Shown here: in pieces, positions 36,260 through 48,194 of the stretch
Layout: the number at the start of each line of letters is the position of its first letter
Numbering within the stretch: the stretch's first letter is position 1
Source of the DNA: Gordionus sp. m RMFG-2023
Taxonomy: Eukaryota; Nematomorpha; Gordioida; Chordodea; Parachordodidae
Length of the DNA: 64,000 nucleotides
Assembly (NCBI RefSeq): GCF_954871325.1
Contig: NC_088775.1
Span: forward strand, 14,299,561 to 14,363,560
Direction of reading: 5' to 3'
The notes under the pieces: generated by a model
What the model was told of the DNA's origin: nothing
Seen by the model: the letters and a program-made list of their open reading frames with translations, nothing else
Database searches by the model: none
Program-made: the position numbers and the translations under genes

Positions 36260-37720
36260 TTCATAAATTGTTTAAAAAATATATATATTTTATTTATCAA
36301 CTGATTTTTATCGAAGCCTGATATCAGTTTACCGCATAAACAGTTTTTTAATAACTAGGTTCAGAAATACAAAATAAGAAGTTAAACAAAAAATTTTGAA
36401 GAAATAAAAATGTTGTTTGTCTAATAATGATTGAATAAATAAAAATTTGGCTGTTTGCTTTTCATTTTCAAAATCATAACATTGAATTTTACTTTCTTAC
36501 CTCATGACTGATTTATTTAAGAGATAGGAACTAGATATTATACCATCCAGAGAGATGCATAACACTAGTGCGCCTATTTAATTGAATATTTTATATATTC
36601 AAATAATATTCAAGAATATCAAATATCATTATTCGAATAATATTCGAATATTTTTTTTCTATTTGAATATCATCGTATATCGAATAGTAATAAAATTAGA
36701 TTCGAATATATTAAATTTCAAATATTATTGTAATCTCATAAACTTAGTATTGTTATAGCCTGACTTTTGCCACCTCCAACATGGTTTCGACGTATCCTTA
36801 TTTTAAAAAATTATCTCAATTATTGAATTGAGGCTGAAATTTAGGAGTTTATAACAATTTAATTTTTTTAAGCTAAAAACTTGTCAAAGCCATATCGGAA
36901 TTTATAATTAGCTTCGATAAAAGGGTGGTCATTTTTGTTTATAAAGATCATATTATGACATTTTAGCTCCTGAAAAATATATAGAATTTAATATTTAAAT
37001 TTAAGGGGCATAACAAGATGGTATTAATTAAGAATTTGCATAAAGTATAGGTTCCGCAAATCAAACTAAATAATTTAAATTATTTTATAAATATTAAAAC
37101 AACTCAAATTTTTTTTAAAATATAATTCCAAAATTTATATTTAAAAAAAATGTGTTATCTGTGAATCTTTAAATGGCTCGATTTATGCAAAAAAATTTAC
37201 GCAAGTTTGGATATTTTGCTCGTAGATAGCAGAAGCAAAATCTTTCATGAAGAAATAAAAAATATGTTTTAAAAATAATTTTGATCGTCTTAAAAAAATT
37301 CTTCAATTTTTTATTTAAAAAATTTTTTTTCAAAATTTTGACCAAATATAAATTTTTAATGTTTGAGGATTGATTTTTTTTCCAAACTCTTACTTGTCTG
37401 CTCTATACTCTATCTTTAAAAAATTTTAAATGATCCAACATCACTAATAACATCTAGAATAATATCATATCAATATTTATCTATATATTAATTATATAAC
37501 TTTCCAGCGTTGTAATATTCAGGCTGTTCAGCTAGGCTCAAAGTGTATAAACCCTTGACAAACTTATCAATTTTATTTTGTGTAATTATTGGTTTTATTT
37601 TATTAATGGCATAAAATCATCTTTTTATGGTGGTGGAGTGGCTTATTTTCCTCTCTGCTCTTTTAGATATAACTTATAATGGGTATAATGCCTAAATGAC
37701 ATCTCTAATAAAAGAAAAAA
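36260..37720. other. Region upstream of the phosphatase gene
   Basis: No gene is seen. Around 36575-36700 there is a cluster of gaatatt/aatattc words (AATATTCGAATA type). At 37171-37235 half of a foldback element is present (GGCTCGATTTATGC and GATATTTTGCTCGTAGATAG). Promoter elements could not be supported. Confidence 0.4.
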
Positions 37721-37729
37721 AATATATAA

Positions 37730-37927
37730 TCATATAAAATTATCATATAAATAATGTATTTTAATATGTTTAACAAAATTTTTAAATGAGTTTGTTGAAC
37801 CCCTCATCATTTTTTTGTTTGTACAGGTTTGACATTCAGCATATACATTGTGATTTTTGACTTGAATTATTTTTAAAAAATTTCCATCTAAAATTTTTAG
37901 ATTGGGATTTGATTCAAGGGAATTCAT
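37730..37927 (-). pseudogene. BED-type zinc finger ORF, hAT-derived fragment
   Basis: A 65-codon frame from ATG 37927 encodes a compact BED finger: FLKIIQVKNHNVYAECQTC, then a spacer, then FKNFVKHIKIHY, giving the C-x2-C and H-x4-H ligands. BED fingers of this kind head hAT transposases and bind DNA. The frame stops soon after the finger, and no core or hATC domain was found next to it. It is most likely a transposon fragment; a splice to a later exon cannot be excluded, since CTTTTATTAG follows downstream. Confidence 0.5.
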
Positions 37928-38420
37928 TTCTTGTTAATTTTTTAGCTTTTGGTTGTCAATATATTTAAAATATGGGAGAATAAAAATTAATACAGGATTC
38001 CACAGAGAAAATAAGGTTATATTCTGTGATATGTAAATTTTTTAAACATGAATATTAAAAAGAATCTGTATCTTTTGTCAAGAAAATGAAAAAAGAAAGA
38101 TATAAGATTCTTTTCAGAATAAAGGATATTATATATATATATAGGAGTATCTTATCAAAAATGTCAAAAGATACTGAGTACAAGATACAAGTATTCGCGG
38201 TCCTGCCCAACTCAGAATAACACCTTTTAAATATTTACATCCATAGCGTTCCCTAACAATTTAGTTTTATTATTATTTAAATAATTTGCTATTTTTAATA
38301 TTATACTTTTTTTTAAAAAACTTTAAGTTTTGCCTAATTTGTCCATTCTTACTGTCTTTAATGATGTATAAAAAGCCTTTTTCATTCATTAGCTATTTAA
38401 TGCATATAGTGTTGTTATAC

Positions 38421-38592
38421 AGCTCGATTTTTAAAAACGGAAACCCAATATTTTAGCCAAAAAATATTACACAAGCTTGGAGATTTTGTTCTTAGATGGA
38501 AGAAAGGTTTGGACATATTAACCAAATCTCGAGGTTTGTGTAATATTGTTTTGGCCAACATCAATTAAAATTGGCTAAATCGAGCCGTTAAA
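38421..38592. repeat. Foldback miniature element, copy 2 (best preserved)
   Basis: Arms of about 65-70 bp run from GCTCGATTTTTAAAAACGG inwards through TTTTAGCCAA, ATATTACACAAGCTTGGAGA, and back through CCAAATCTCGAGGTTTGTG to AAATCGAGCCG. The central spacer reads TTAGATGGAAGAAAGG. No coding capacity. Confidence 0.8.
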
Positions 38593-39644
38593 GAGAGAAA
38601 ATTGTTGCTGACCTTAAAATTTATAGATCTTGTTGAGGAGATTTATAAAGGAGGAAAACATTTTAAAATTATAATTGGGTTCTAATTAAAATAACAATAA
38701 ATAAAAAGGCTAAGAAGACCCGGATATGGTGTAATTCGATCCTCTAGAAGGTTGTTTCAAAACACATTCGTAATCGAAGAATTCATAAAATAGGTGATGC
38801 ATTTTACAAAATAAAAACTTTAGTATAATTTCGTCTAAATTCAAATTATTTTATAAGGTTCAAAATAAAGAGAAATAGAAAAAAAACTTTATTAGACAAA
38901 TATGAACATTTTAATTAGACTTCCGTAGAATGGAACAGACTGTTGTGTTATATCAGATTTGAGAGAAAATACCAATATTAGTAATAATCTTGTATTGAGA
39001 AAGAAAAATGAGGTTGAATAAAAAGGTCTGAAAAATTGAAGTGCGATTATCTGGAATTACATGCCTGGGTACTGTTGCTGATGACATTCTTAGCCATTAA
39101 ACTAATAAGAAATACCTTTTACGTCAAACCAAATCTTGAGAAAATAAATGTTTTCAAGTTTTATATTTTAAATAAAGATTTGTAGGGGAGACCGGGGATA
39201 ACCCATTTCAATCTCTCTCCCCCTCAATAACTCCCCCCCCCCCCAATAAAATTATTGGCTATGGGCCTAGTTGCCTTACAATATTTGGAGGGTTGATGTA
39301 TACAGAATTAATGTGTCCCTGTTTTTGGAAGATTTTCTAGTGGTTTTGTTTCAATTCGATTATGCTGATTAATTTGTATAGTGGTTTAAATGTCTTTGTT
39401 GTCTTCTAATAAAGCACTTATGGTAGTTTATCAATTCTAGAAAATCATGAAGTTCACCTTCGTTTCGTTCTTTAATGTTGCCCCTTTCCTAACAATTTTG
39501 ACTTTCTCTTCTGCTGAATGTTCCTTATCTATTGTCTGTCACTGCAAAACTCTATAAGCGTTCTAAATATTATAATGACTTTCAAGGCCTTTAATTTTAA
39601 TTACCTGTTTATATAAGATTTATAAATCAGAACTTAATTAAAAT

Positions 39645-39880
39645 CAGAGACCTGCAAGAGGTACCATTTGCAGGCCCGGCCTGGATTTTTTAAAAATATA
39701 TTACATTTATTTTTAATTTTATAGCTAATAATGGCGATTTAAAATATTCCGTTTTAAAATATACCGCCCGGCCATGGTATATTTTTTAAAATATTTTAGG
39801 CCCGACCGGGTATATTTTAAAAAAATTAAAATACGACAGAGTCCGAGTACCCGGGTTGGGTCTATCTTGGATAAAAATAG
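39645..39880. repeat. hAT relic, same family as 7526-11003 (inverted)
   Basis: It begins with the right-end sequence of the autonomous copy in inverted orientation (CAGAGACCTGCA, then CATTTGCA and GGCCCGGCC). The other end is too decayed to define. Confidence 0.6.
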
Positions 39881-41227
39881 AGTGTCAATCATTTATATCT
39901 ACAGCGTTTTCAGTTTACTTAGTCATTTACAGTTCATATAGACATTTACAGTTTAGTCAGACTCAAACAAGAATCTTTTAATAAAATTTTTTAACGTCAT
40001 CCACCCGATTAATAAAAATACTGTTATTCTGGCATATTGAGAATGATGGAAGTTAAGAAACTCGAACTATGCATATTAGAAAAATTGCTATGTATGTCAA
40101 ACAGGTTTCGGCCAAAAGAGATATATACTATCATCACGGAAGACAAGATTGGACAAAGATATATTATCTAATATTTTATTACCTTGTAATCTTTAGTATA
40201 TATAAACATTACATTATCTTATTTTATAAACTTCTTAATGAATTCTATTCTATTATAATATTTAAGTTGGTTTTGTAGCCAACCGCAAAATTAATATACT
40301 TTTTACTTTTCGATCCTAACCCTCGCTTGTCAAGTTACCATCTAATTTTATCATAATCGTAATTTGATTTAATAAAAATTGACAATAAAATTTTGGATTA
40401 ATCTTAAACTGTGTTCTATTTCTTTTATTCCACTTATTTAAATATTAAAATAAGGTTACAATTATTAATCAGAAAATAATATTAATTTATTTATCCAACT
40501 ATATATGGGTACCTTGTATAAGAATAATTACTAAACTCTCTTGAACCTTTATAAAATTTAATTCCTTTAACCTGAAGCGAACTTATATATGAAAAGATTG
40601 TATGACAATAATATTCCTTATCCCCTCTTCTTCTTTACGAAATCATAATCAACAAAAATGGGAAAGCTTAATCAATATCCCTTATCCCCTCTTAACCCTC
40701 TTCGATTTTAAGGGTCATCCTCATTAACACCTACCCCCACCCCGTAAAACCCCTGGTTTATTTAACTTTTCATTGCATAGGTGGTGATAATCAGACCTTA
40801 GGCATTTAAAGAACGTTTATTTCTTAAAATTTCGATATTTTTGAATAGATCTTTTAGAGGCTTAATATATTTTGGTAAAATATTTAAAATTAAATTAGAT
40901 TTTGTTAGGTATTTCATGAGTTGTAACGTGTTTTGGAGCGTGGGATCGAATAGATCCTACCTTGGCATCCGAATAACTTTATTTCATCTGTTTTAGAGCA
41001 ATGCGATAATAACTATAATAAATAAACTTTTTTTATACATCGTTTCTATTAGTTAAAAATTATATTATATTAATATTTGAACTTTACAAAAAACTTTTTA
41101 CATCAATCTTATTTTTCGGCATCACTTTTTTTACTCCTTTGGCAAAAACTGTCATGAAATTCTAAAACAACAAATAAATCTAAAAATAACAGTGAAAGTC
41201 CCTAAATTAGAGTATATGGCAGAAACC

Positions 41228-41500
41228 CACAGGCCCGGCAGGTACTTTAATTTTTTTATATACCCGGGGCCGGGTTTAATAATTTTTTTTAAATACCTTG
41301 ACCGGGCTTAAAAAATATTCTTTAAGAAATACCCGGGTCAGGTCTATTATTTTAAAAATAAATATTTTCAATAGCCATTATTAACTGTAAAAATTACAAA
41401 TAAATATAATATATTTTTAAAAACTGGCCTAGACCTGAAAATATAAAACCTGAGCTGAAATATTTTTTAAAAATAATCCGGGCTCCGTTTTATTATAAAT
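41228..41500. repeat. hAT relic, same family as 7526-11003 (direct)
   Basis: The left terminus is recognisable (CAGAAACCCACAGGCCCGGC), with CGGGGCCGGG, TGACCGGGCTT and CCGGGCTCCG motifs inside. The right end is unclear. Confidence 0.5.
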
Positions 41501-43772
41501 ATGCAAGCTACTAATTAATTTGATTCTAAGATATAACGTACGTATGTAAATTAGGTTCCAGAAAATCCCAACTAGTCCTTCGTATAATTTTTTTCACATG
41601 TGCCATTTAGTGTTAATAAGTGATAGGCTCATATTTTTTAAATATTTTGTTTTATTGTTTAAATAGATAAAGGTATATGATATTTTTATTACCGGAAAGA
41701 AGGCAATAAAACTTTTTCTAATTTAACTCAGAAATGAATAAGTATTCATTTATTTTTACTTACGTTAAATTTGATTTATAAAAAAAAATAATTTTAATGG
41801 CTTTTTAAATATTATTATACCTGGTTAAATGAAATGAGTTTAAACTAAAATTTAAAGAGTATAAATAAGCTATGTTATTTTATAAATATTAATGGCAGGG
41901 ATACGACATCATAAACACGTGTCAAAAACTCCACCTTCATAATAAGGATTTACTATGTATATTATAATTTTATTTTGATTAGGATGGGTGTGGTAATCAT
42001 AAATAAGTAATTATTATATTAACCTCAAAAAAAAATGAAATTAATTGAATAGTAATTAGGGGAAAATTTTTTTATCCATATTTTATATTTATAATATTGT
42101 ATTGGTTTTAATGTAAAATTATGGCCGAACAAAAATGCCACCCCCCCCCCCTCAACAGAAATACTCCAATTCTAACAAATCTATAAAATTCTTAAGAAAG
42201 CTGCATAAACGTTACCAGCATAAATAGACAATAAACTATAGATTATTTTTCTATTTTCCAGTGTAGCCAGCCAAGGATATTTAATATCTAGAATAACTTC
42301 AGATGAGAAAAATTGAATTTGTGATTTCATCATGAAAGATTTTTAACGTATAAAAATTTTAAAATACTTTTAAAAGATTTCTTGCAAAAATTCTTTTGGA
42401 ATTTTGGACAAAATTTGATCAAAAATTCAGTATGAGCAATCTCAGAAACCCAGCTGGGACAAATTTTTAAAATTTGGGGATGCAAATTATTAAACTGCAA
42501 AAAGCAACCAAGATCTTATTCGTTTTTTAAGCAAAGTTGGGGATGGGGGGGGGGGGGGGGTGTAATATGATAATAATTAAAAAATGAAAAAATATTGACA
42601 TTGGTCCTTTTACATTTCATCTTTGTAATATAATTCTTAAATAATATATTATGGCTAATTAACAAACACTTAGTACATGGCCAGTTACGTTTTTATTACC
42701 TAGAATACAACTTTCATATAACCATATTTATACAAGTGAATTTCGGTGGATCCCAACTTCTTTAATATATATATAAATTCTTGGACTGAAAAAGTATCTG
42801 GTGATGATTTTAGCTTCAACACTTTATTTTTTAAAAAAGATTTATAATTTATTAAAGTTTTGTCTTTTACAAATTATATATTTTTAAATCTATAATACTG
42901 ATCCAAGTATAATTATATATAGTGTATAATAATTATCTGGTACAGAATATATTCTTTAATAAACCTTGATAACTACTGAAAGACTATAATTTCTTAATTT
43001 AGACTTTAAAAAACCGGCATAATAATGATCGTTCAAAGGCAGCATTTCTTTTTTATTGGCGGTGACATGTGGTACAAAGGATTTGATTAATTGAAAGTAG
43101 GGAAAAATCTTTGTTATCTGTCTGACTGAATTATGTTATATTCGAACTTAACATTTATTCTGATAGAATCACTATTGGTCACTTATGTAAAGGTAAACTA
43201 TGCAAAAGTGCTCACTTTTGGATATTTTTCTTTATATAATAGCAAAATTAATATTTTTTAAAAATCGAGAAATAAATTAATATCATGTATTTTTTTCGTA
43301 AACAGAATGTCTGAAAATCATTATATTTTAAAATAAAAATTAAAATATCATCATCACTCACCAGTAAAAAAAATATATATTGACCTAAAATAATCACCTT
43401 TTTATAAATAACCAAAAATCAAATCAAATCTATTACCTTATAGAAAGAAAGGAAAAAGTCCCATAGGTTTCAGATTATATAAAAACTGGGGCCTTTATAG
43501 TGACTGCGAATAAAGAATATAATTTGGAGAATTAACGGAGCAGCAAAACGTCAAGTTAATTTTTTTAGTTTACTATTATATTCGAGGTCCTAGGATCATT
43601 GAGAGTAAGGGACGTAGAGGGGGCGAGGACGTTCATCAGATATGGGGCGCTGACTAGATCAGAGTTCAGATTAAGTAGGTTGATCGGGACATTTCATTTT
43701 TGTTAAGTATGAATATGGTAACTTCTTTAATAAGCATTACAAAATTGTGCTATAATTCAGAGGGATTCTTAT

Positions 43773-44999
43773 GGTGCGTACGAATTGAGCGTTTGCGTTA
43801 TGCGGTAATTTTTTAATTAAAATAACGCATCCCTTGTTTAAATTGAGTTTGCCTTTTTATTAATATCGTCGATTTAAAATTTTAACTATGTTCTAAAAAC
43901 AGATTTATCTATGAAAAATGTATCATCTTCTGCCTTATTATTTATTTAATTACTAAATATCATTTTAAAATATAAGTCATTTTTCTAACATTTTATATAA
44001 TATTACGAAATTTAAAAAAAGTATAAATATCAAACCTTGAATGGTGTCTAAAACGCCAAACGGTAATTCACCAATTTGCAAGATACCATTTGAAATGCAA
44101 TATTTGCGTTTGCAACTAGTGAAGGTCATGGTCCGGTCTTTCCGGACTGGACCGATACCCTCGGACCGGACCGGACCACGGTCCTTAAGAAAAAGATCGA
44201 TCCAGACCGTGGTCGACCGATCTTTTTATTTGTTTAAAAAACATATTTTTTTAACCTAATTTGATTTGTTTTATCATTTTATTAAATATAAGAGTATTAT
44301 ATAAACAATAAAATTTATCCAATGGTAATGAAGAAAGTGATTTTGTGCTTGTGGAGGGCATATTAAAATTAAGAGTAGATTATGCTTTTGAGATATTTCC
44401 ATTTTCATCATTAGAAGTATATATTTTATGTTTTATCATATGTCTGCTTAAGGTACCTAATTATTTTATTAAGAATAATGTTAAGTTATTTTGACAATGA
44501 ATTATTCAGACAGTTTCTTAAGAAAAAATAGAACTATATAAATAATAACCAAAATATTTTAATAATACTGCTTATTTTGATTAATTTATTGCTTAAAAAA
44601 TTAAACGATGATACATTAAATTTGATACTGCAGTGAACACTTACTCTATTTTTTTTATTGGGACTATAAGTAAAATGTTTCTTGGACAAACTTATGGTTT
44701 TCATATTGTAAAATAAAAATTAACAAAATCTAAAATAACTCATCTAGAAAAATATCATAAAATAAAATATACAAAAAAATTATATTAATTGAATATTAAA
44801 GCAAACTTAAATAATAATAAAAAACCGGTCCAGACCGTAAAAAAATAAAAAGATCAATCCGAACCACGGTCCTCAAAAAATGACCGGTCCGAACCACGAT
44901 CCTCAAAAAATGACCGGTCCGGTATAAGACCGATAGGACCGGACCGTTGACCTTCACTAATTGCAACGCAGCTTTAGAAACGCTCAATATGTGCGCACT
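43773..44999. mobile_element. Miniature element with GTGCGYAC ends, split by another
   Basis: Left GGTGCGTACGAATTGAGCGTTT and right AAACGCTCAATATGTGCGCACT are inverted repeats with few mismatches. An 843-bp element lies inside. Removing it and its 8-bp duplication leaves about 0.38 kb, non-coding. Related ends occur near 20028-20062 and perhaps 53365-53415. No target duplication was settled, so the superfamily is unknown. Confidence 0.6.
44117..44959. mobile_element. GGACCGG-rich hAT-like miniature element, 843 bp
   Basis: The ends are TAGTGAAGGTCA and TGACCTTCACTA, a perfect 12-bp inverted repeat. The flanking 8-bp repeats TTTGCAAC (44109-44116) and ATTGCAAC (44960-44967) differ by one base. 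Both subterminal regions carry repeated GGTCCGGTC, GGACCGGACC and ACCACGGTCC words. The interior is AT-rich and non-coding. It is nested in the element at 43773-44999. Confidence 0.8.
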
Positions 45000-47900
45000 T
45001 TCAGGAAAGTGTAACGCTAATACAATTTTTTTTGTTTATAAATAAATAAGGATAAATTATGACACCTTTTAAAAAAATTAATTATTTGCTATCACATTTT
45101 GACAACATATTATATATCAGTAAATATTCAAATAAAGTAACCCATGACCGGAAGAAAGAAAAAATATTAAAAAATAAAAACACATAAAAAATCAAATAAC
45201 GTTTCAACGCTATACATCATTAACTCTACTATACCAAGCACAAATTAATAAAGTAAATAATATAAATTTTTAGCAATTTACCAGACCCAGCCCCCGGATA
45301 CTAAAGTAAATTACAAACCAAATTTATATAAAAAGTAATTATAAATAACGATTAATGCAGTTTTTTTTTGTTTGTTTCTGTGTTTTTAAAAGTATTTGTA
45401 TTTTATTTTTTATATCTTCTTTATATTATAAAGATAAATATAAATGATAACAATTTATAAAATATTTTATATTATCTAAAAATAATTTTCCTGGAAAAGA
45501 TCAACGATTAAAAAAATATTTTTTCTCTGTGATTTCCTTATTAAAAATATACAAGGGTGAGGGGGGAGAGATTATGATTTATGTATGAATCATTTTTTTT
45601 ATTGTTTTAGATATACTATATTTAAACTTCCAAATGTGGTCACCTTCACTTTAAAGAGATTCCTGCACTCTAGCATTCTATTTAAATGCTTCTCAAAAGG
45701 TATTATTAAACTAATCAACTCTTCAAGTTAACCAAAACGACCATTCATGATAACAAAGAGGAATTAGGAAATATGATTTAAATAAAAGAATTGATTTTGT
45801 TATAATGTTCCCAATAGACCAAGTGGTTAAAAGTCGGAAATATCATTTTTTTTCTTATACTGTAAATTGCGGTGGGCCAGAGTTTCCAGGCCAGTATTAT
45901 TGGATTGTTAAGGATTTATCTACATGGTTGGCCGGGTTAAAAAATGAAGCTAATCCTTAGACTACAAAATCTAATCACCTATCTATTTTCAAATCTTTAT
46001 AAAATATAACAGTGAATTTTAAAATGATTCACCACTTTCATTTAATTTTTTTAAAATTATTTTTGATTGCATTTCTAGTTAGAATTTGAAAAATTCAAAT
46101 ATAATTTTAAAAAAAATATGAATTTGACCCATAAATGGTTATATAATATTTTTAGTAGGTGTAGATTGGAATCTTAATTTAATTTTTAAGAGAATTAATA
46201 ACCTTGGCTTTTTAAATTTTTAGCAAAATAAGCCCCTTTTTATTGTTATAATTAATTTAACAATTTTTTAAAATCATTCCAATTGTTTAAATAAAAATGA
46301 AAGGCTTGATTTAATAAAGTTGATTTTATTATATCATATCAATATCATATATAAATATTTCATTGACAAATTATTTTCAAAATAATAATAATAATAATAA
46401 TTAATTGCATTTTTCATTCTAATTTGTAAGCAAAGAAAAAAATCTCCTTTTTTTATAATCGTAATTTAAAAAAATATTTAATATAACTTATTTATATAGA
46501 ATAGATTATATTATATTATTATTCTAAAAATCAAAAAATAGCATAAAACTGAGAAGAAAATAAGGAAGGAAGAGTAAGTCTGGGAAAATTCTTAGAAAGT
46601 AGACTGCTTTTGGGCGAATTGTAGTTTGCTTTAAGGATAGCTATAGCCAGTTTCTTGCGAGGGCTATTGATATGGGATCCCAAATCTTTGAAGATAGAGA
46701 AAGAATTGTCGAAAGGTGTTTAGGTTTTGAATTTTTTTTAGATTCCAGTCGTAATGATAGTTACGAATCATAAGCCATTTCAAAATGAGGACTATATTCA
46801 ATTTTTTTAGAAAAAAAACCTTAAAAGAAAAAGATGAAAAACTAATATTATTTTTATAAAAATCTAACCTAATCAAAGGCCTACAATAAGTAGACTTAAA
46901 CACTCCGATATAATTTCTTAGGAAAAGGCCCATCTAAGAGTGCACCACTCCCTCTTAGCAAAATCCTGGCTAGGCCTATGATACAAATTATTGTATATAA
47001 GGCGAAGCAAATTGTTGGGAGATGGGGGGGGGGGTAAGATAACAAACCTAAACCCCTTCAGTAATTTATAAATTGTCGCTCATAACTACCCCCCCCCCCA
47101 TATAAGCACGACTTCGATGCTTAGGTTATCACATATTGATTAATATAATATTCTGAACAAATAAAAACTTAAAAAGAAAAACCAAGTGGGGTAGGGAGGG
47201 GGCGTTCAAATTAGAAAGGTTGTTGTTAAAATAAAAATATTTTGATCTGTAGCAGAGATCTACAAAGTCAGGTCACTTTCGTCCGGTCAAGATTATTTGC
47301 ACAAATTACCCGATCCGTTATTTAAATGTTTACCCGTGTACAGGGAAATTTTTTGTTCTAGTTTTTCGGTCCGGCTCGTTTTTAGGCACGGATCAGGGAA
47401 TGATATTGTTATGATAAGTTTCCCACCTAGCCCGAACCATCGTAAGTTTTTTGGATAATTCCGCTCAAACACAATTAGATATAAAATAGAGTGTATGAAT
47501 CAAACAGAAGTTTACATAGAGAAATACCATATAATGTGATTGTTTTAATAACAAAATGATAAAAATAAATTCCAAATAGATGATATTAAATTCGGTAGTT
47601 TATTCGCCCAGAGAAAACTATCCCAAAATTTTTCAAATCGTTTAAAAGTTTTTTTTTTAAATAATCTATAACACTATAGACACATGAATTTTCGACGACT
47701 ATAATGAAACATTCTTATGATATTATTTAGAGTTTGAAATGCTCTAAAAATCTTCACAGATTTTGATCTCAGAAGATTTTTTATTATTTTTTTTTGAAAA
47801 CACTCAAACAAGTTCTTTGATCAATTTTACCCAAAATACTAAATCATTTCATTATCAAATCTTTTAGTTCTGTAATTTTTATGCATAAAACTAGTATTTC

Positions 47901-48186
47901 AATTTTGTGATCTTCAATAAAAAATTTTTTTAATTTTTAGCAAATAAAAACTACAAAAAGAATCAAAATAAAATAGACATCAATATAAAGAATTAATCAT
48001 TAGTTTTTTAAGTTAAAACATTCAATAAATCGAAATCATCCAAATATTACTATTTTCTATACCAAATATTCTCTATCAAAAGAGCTATTCTAAGATGTTA
48101 CTAGATAAATATGAATTAAAAAAATGATTTCTAAACTTTTTAAGATAAATATAGAACCAGAAATAATAAAATCGAATTATATCTTG
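45000..48186. other. Gene-free stretch with repeat ends
   Basis: At about 45825-45855 CCAAGTGGTTAAAAGTCGG resembles the A-box of a serine or leucine tRNA and may be a SINE head; no B-box was found. A trinucleotide AAT run lies at about 46380-46402. At 46590-46680 the minus strand carries a LINE 3' end. At 46865-46976 a repeat shares an end with about 62590-62700. Poly(G) and poly(C) runs of about 9-11 lie at 47025 and 47090. At 47254 a hAT-type terminus CAGAGATCTACAAAG begins, followed by CCGGTC-type motifs. Confidence 0.45.
46590..46680 (-). mobile_element. LINE 3' end fragment
   Basis: Minus-strand translation gives KKLAIAILKANYNSP, matching the FLRQKLAIAILKANYQSF tail of the LINE at 28.5-31.7 kb. 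It preserves the uninterrupted version of the site where the 673-bp miniature element inserted in that copy. Confidence 0.6.
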
Positions 48187-48194
48187 CATACAAT

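Larger units (their letters stand above)
38600..43770. other. Gene-free stretch with hAT-type relics
   Basis: No credible gene is seen. At 39645 a terminus begins CAGAGACCTGCA and continues with GGTACCATTTGCAGGCCCGG, matching the inverted right end of the hAT at 7526-11003. At about 41228 another begins CAGAAACCCACAGGCCCGGC, matching its left end. Both are followed by GGCC-type motifs and fade out within about 250 bp. Poly(C) runs lie near 39233 and 42141, and a long poly(G) run near 42545-42560. Confidence 0.5.

Noticed and set aside
44041-44987. Frames of 72 and 63 codons in the 44-45 kb region
   Set aside because: They are produced by the GGACCGG arrays of the miniature element.
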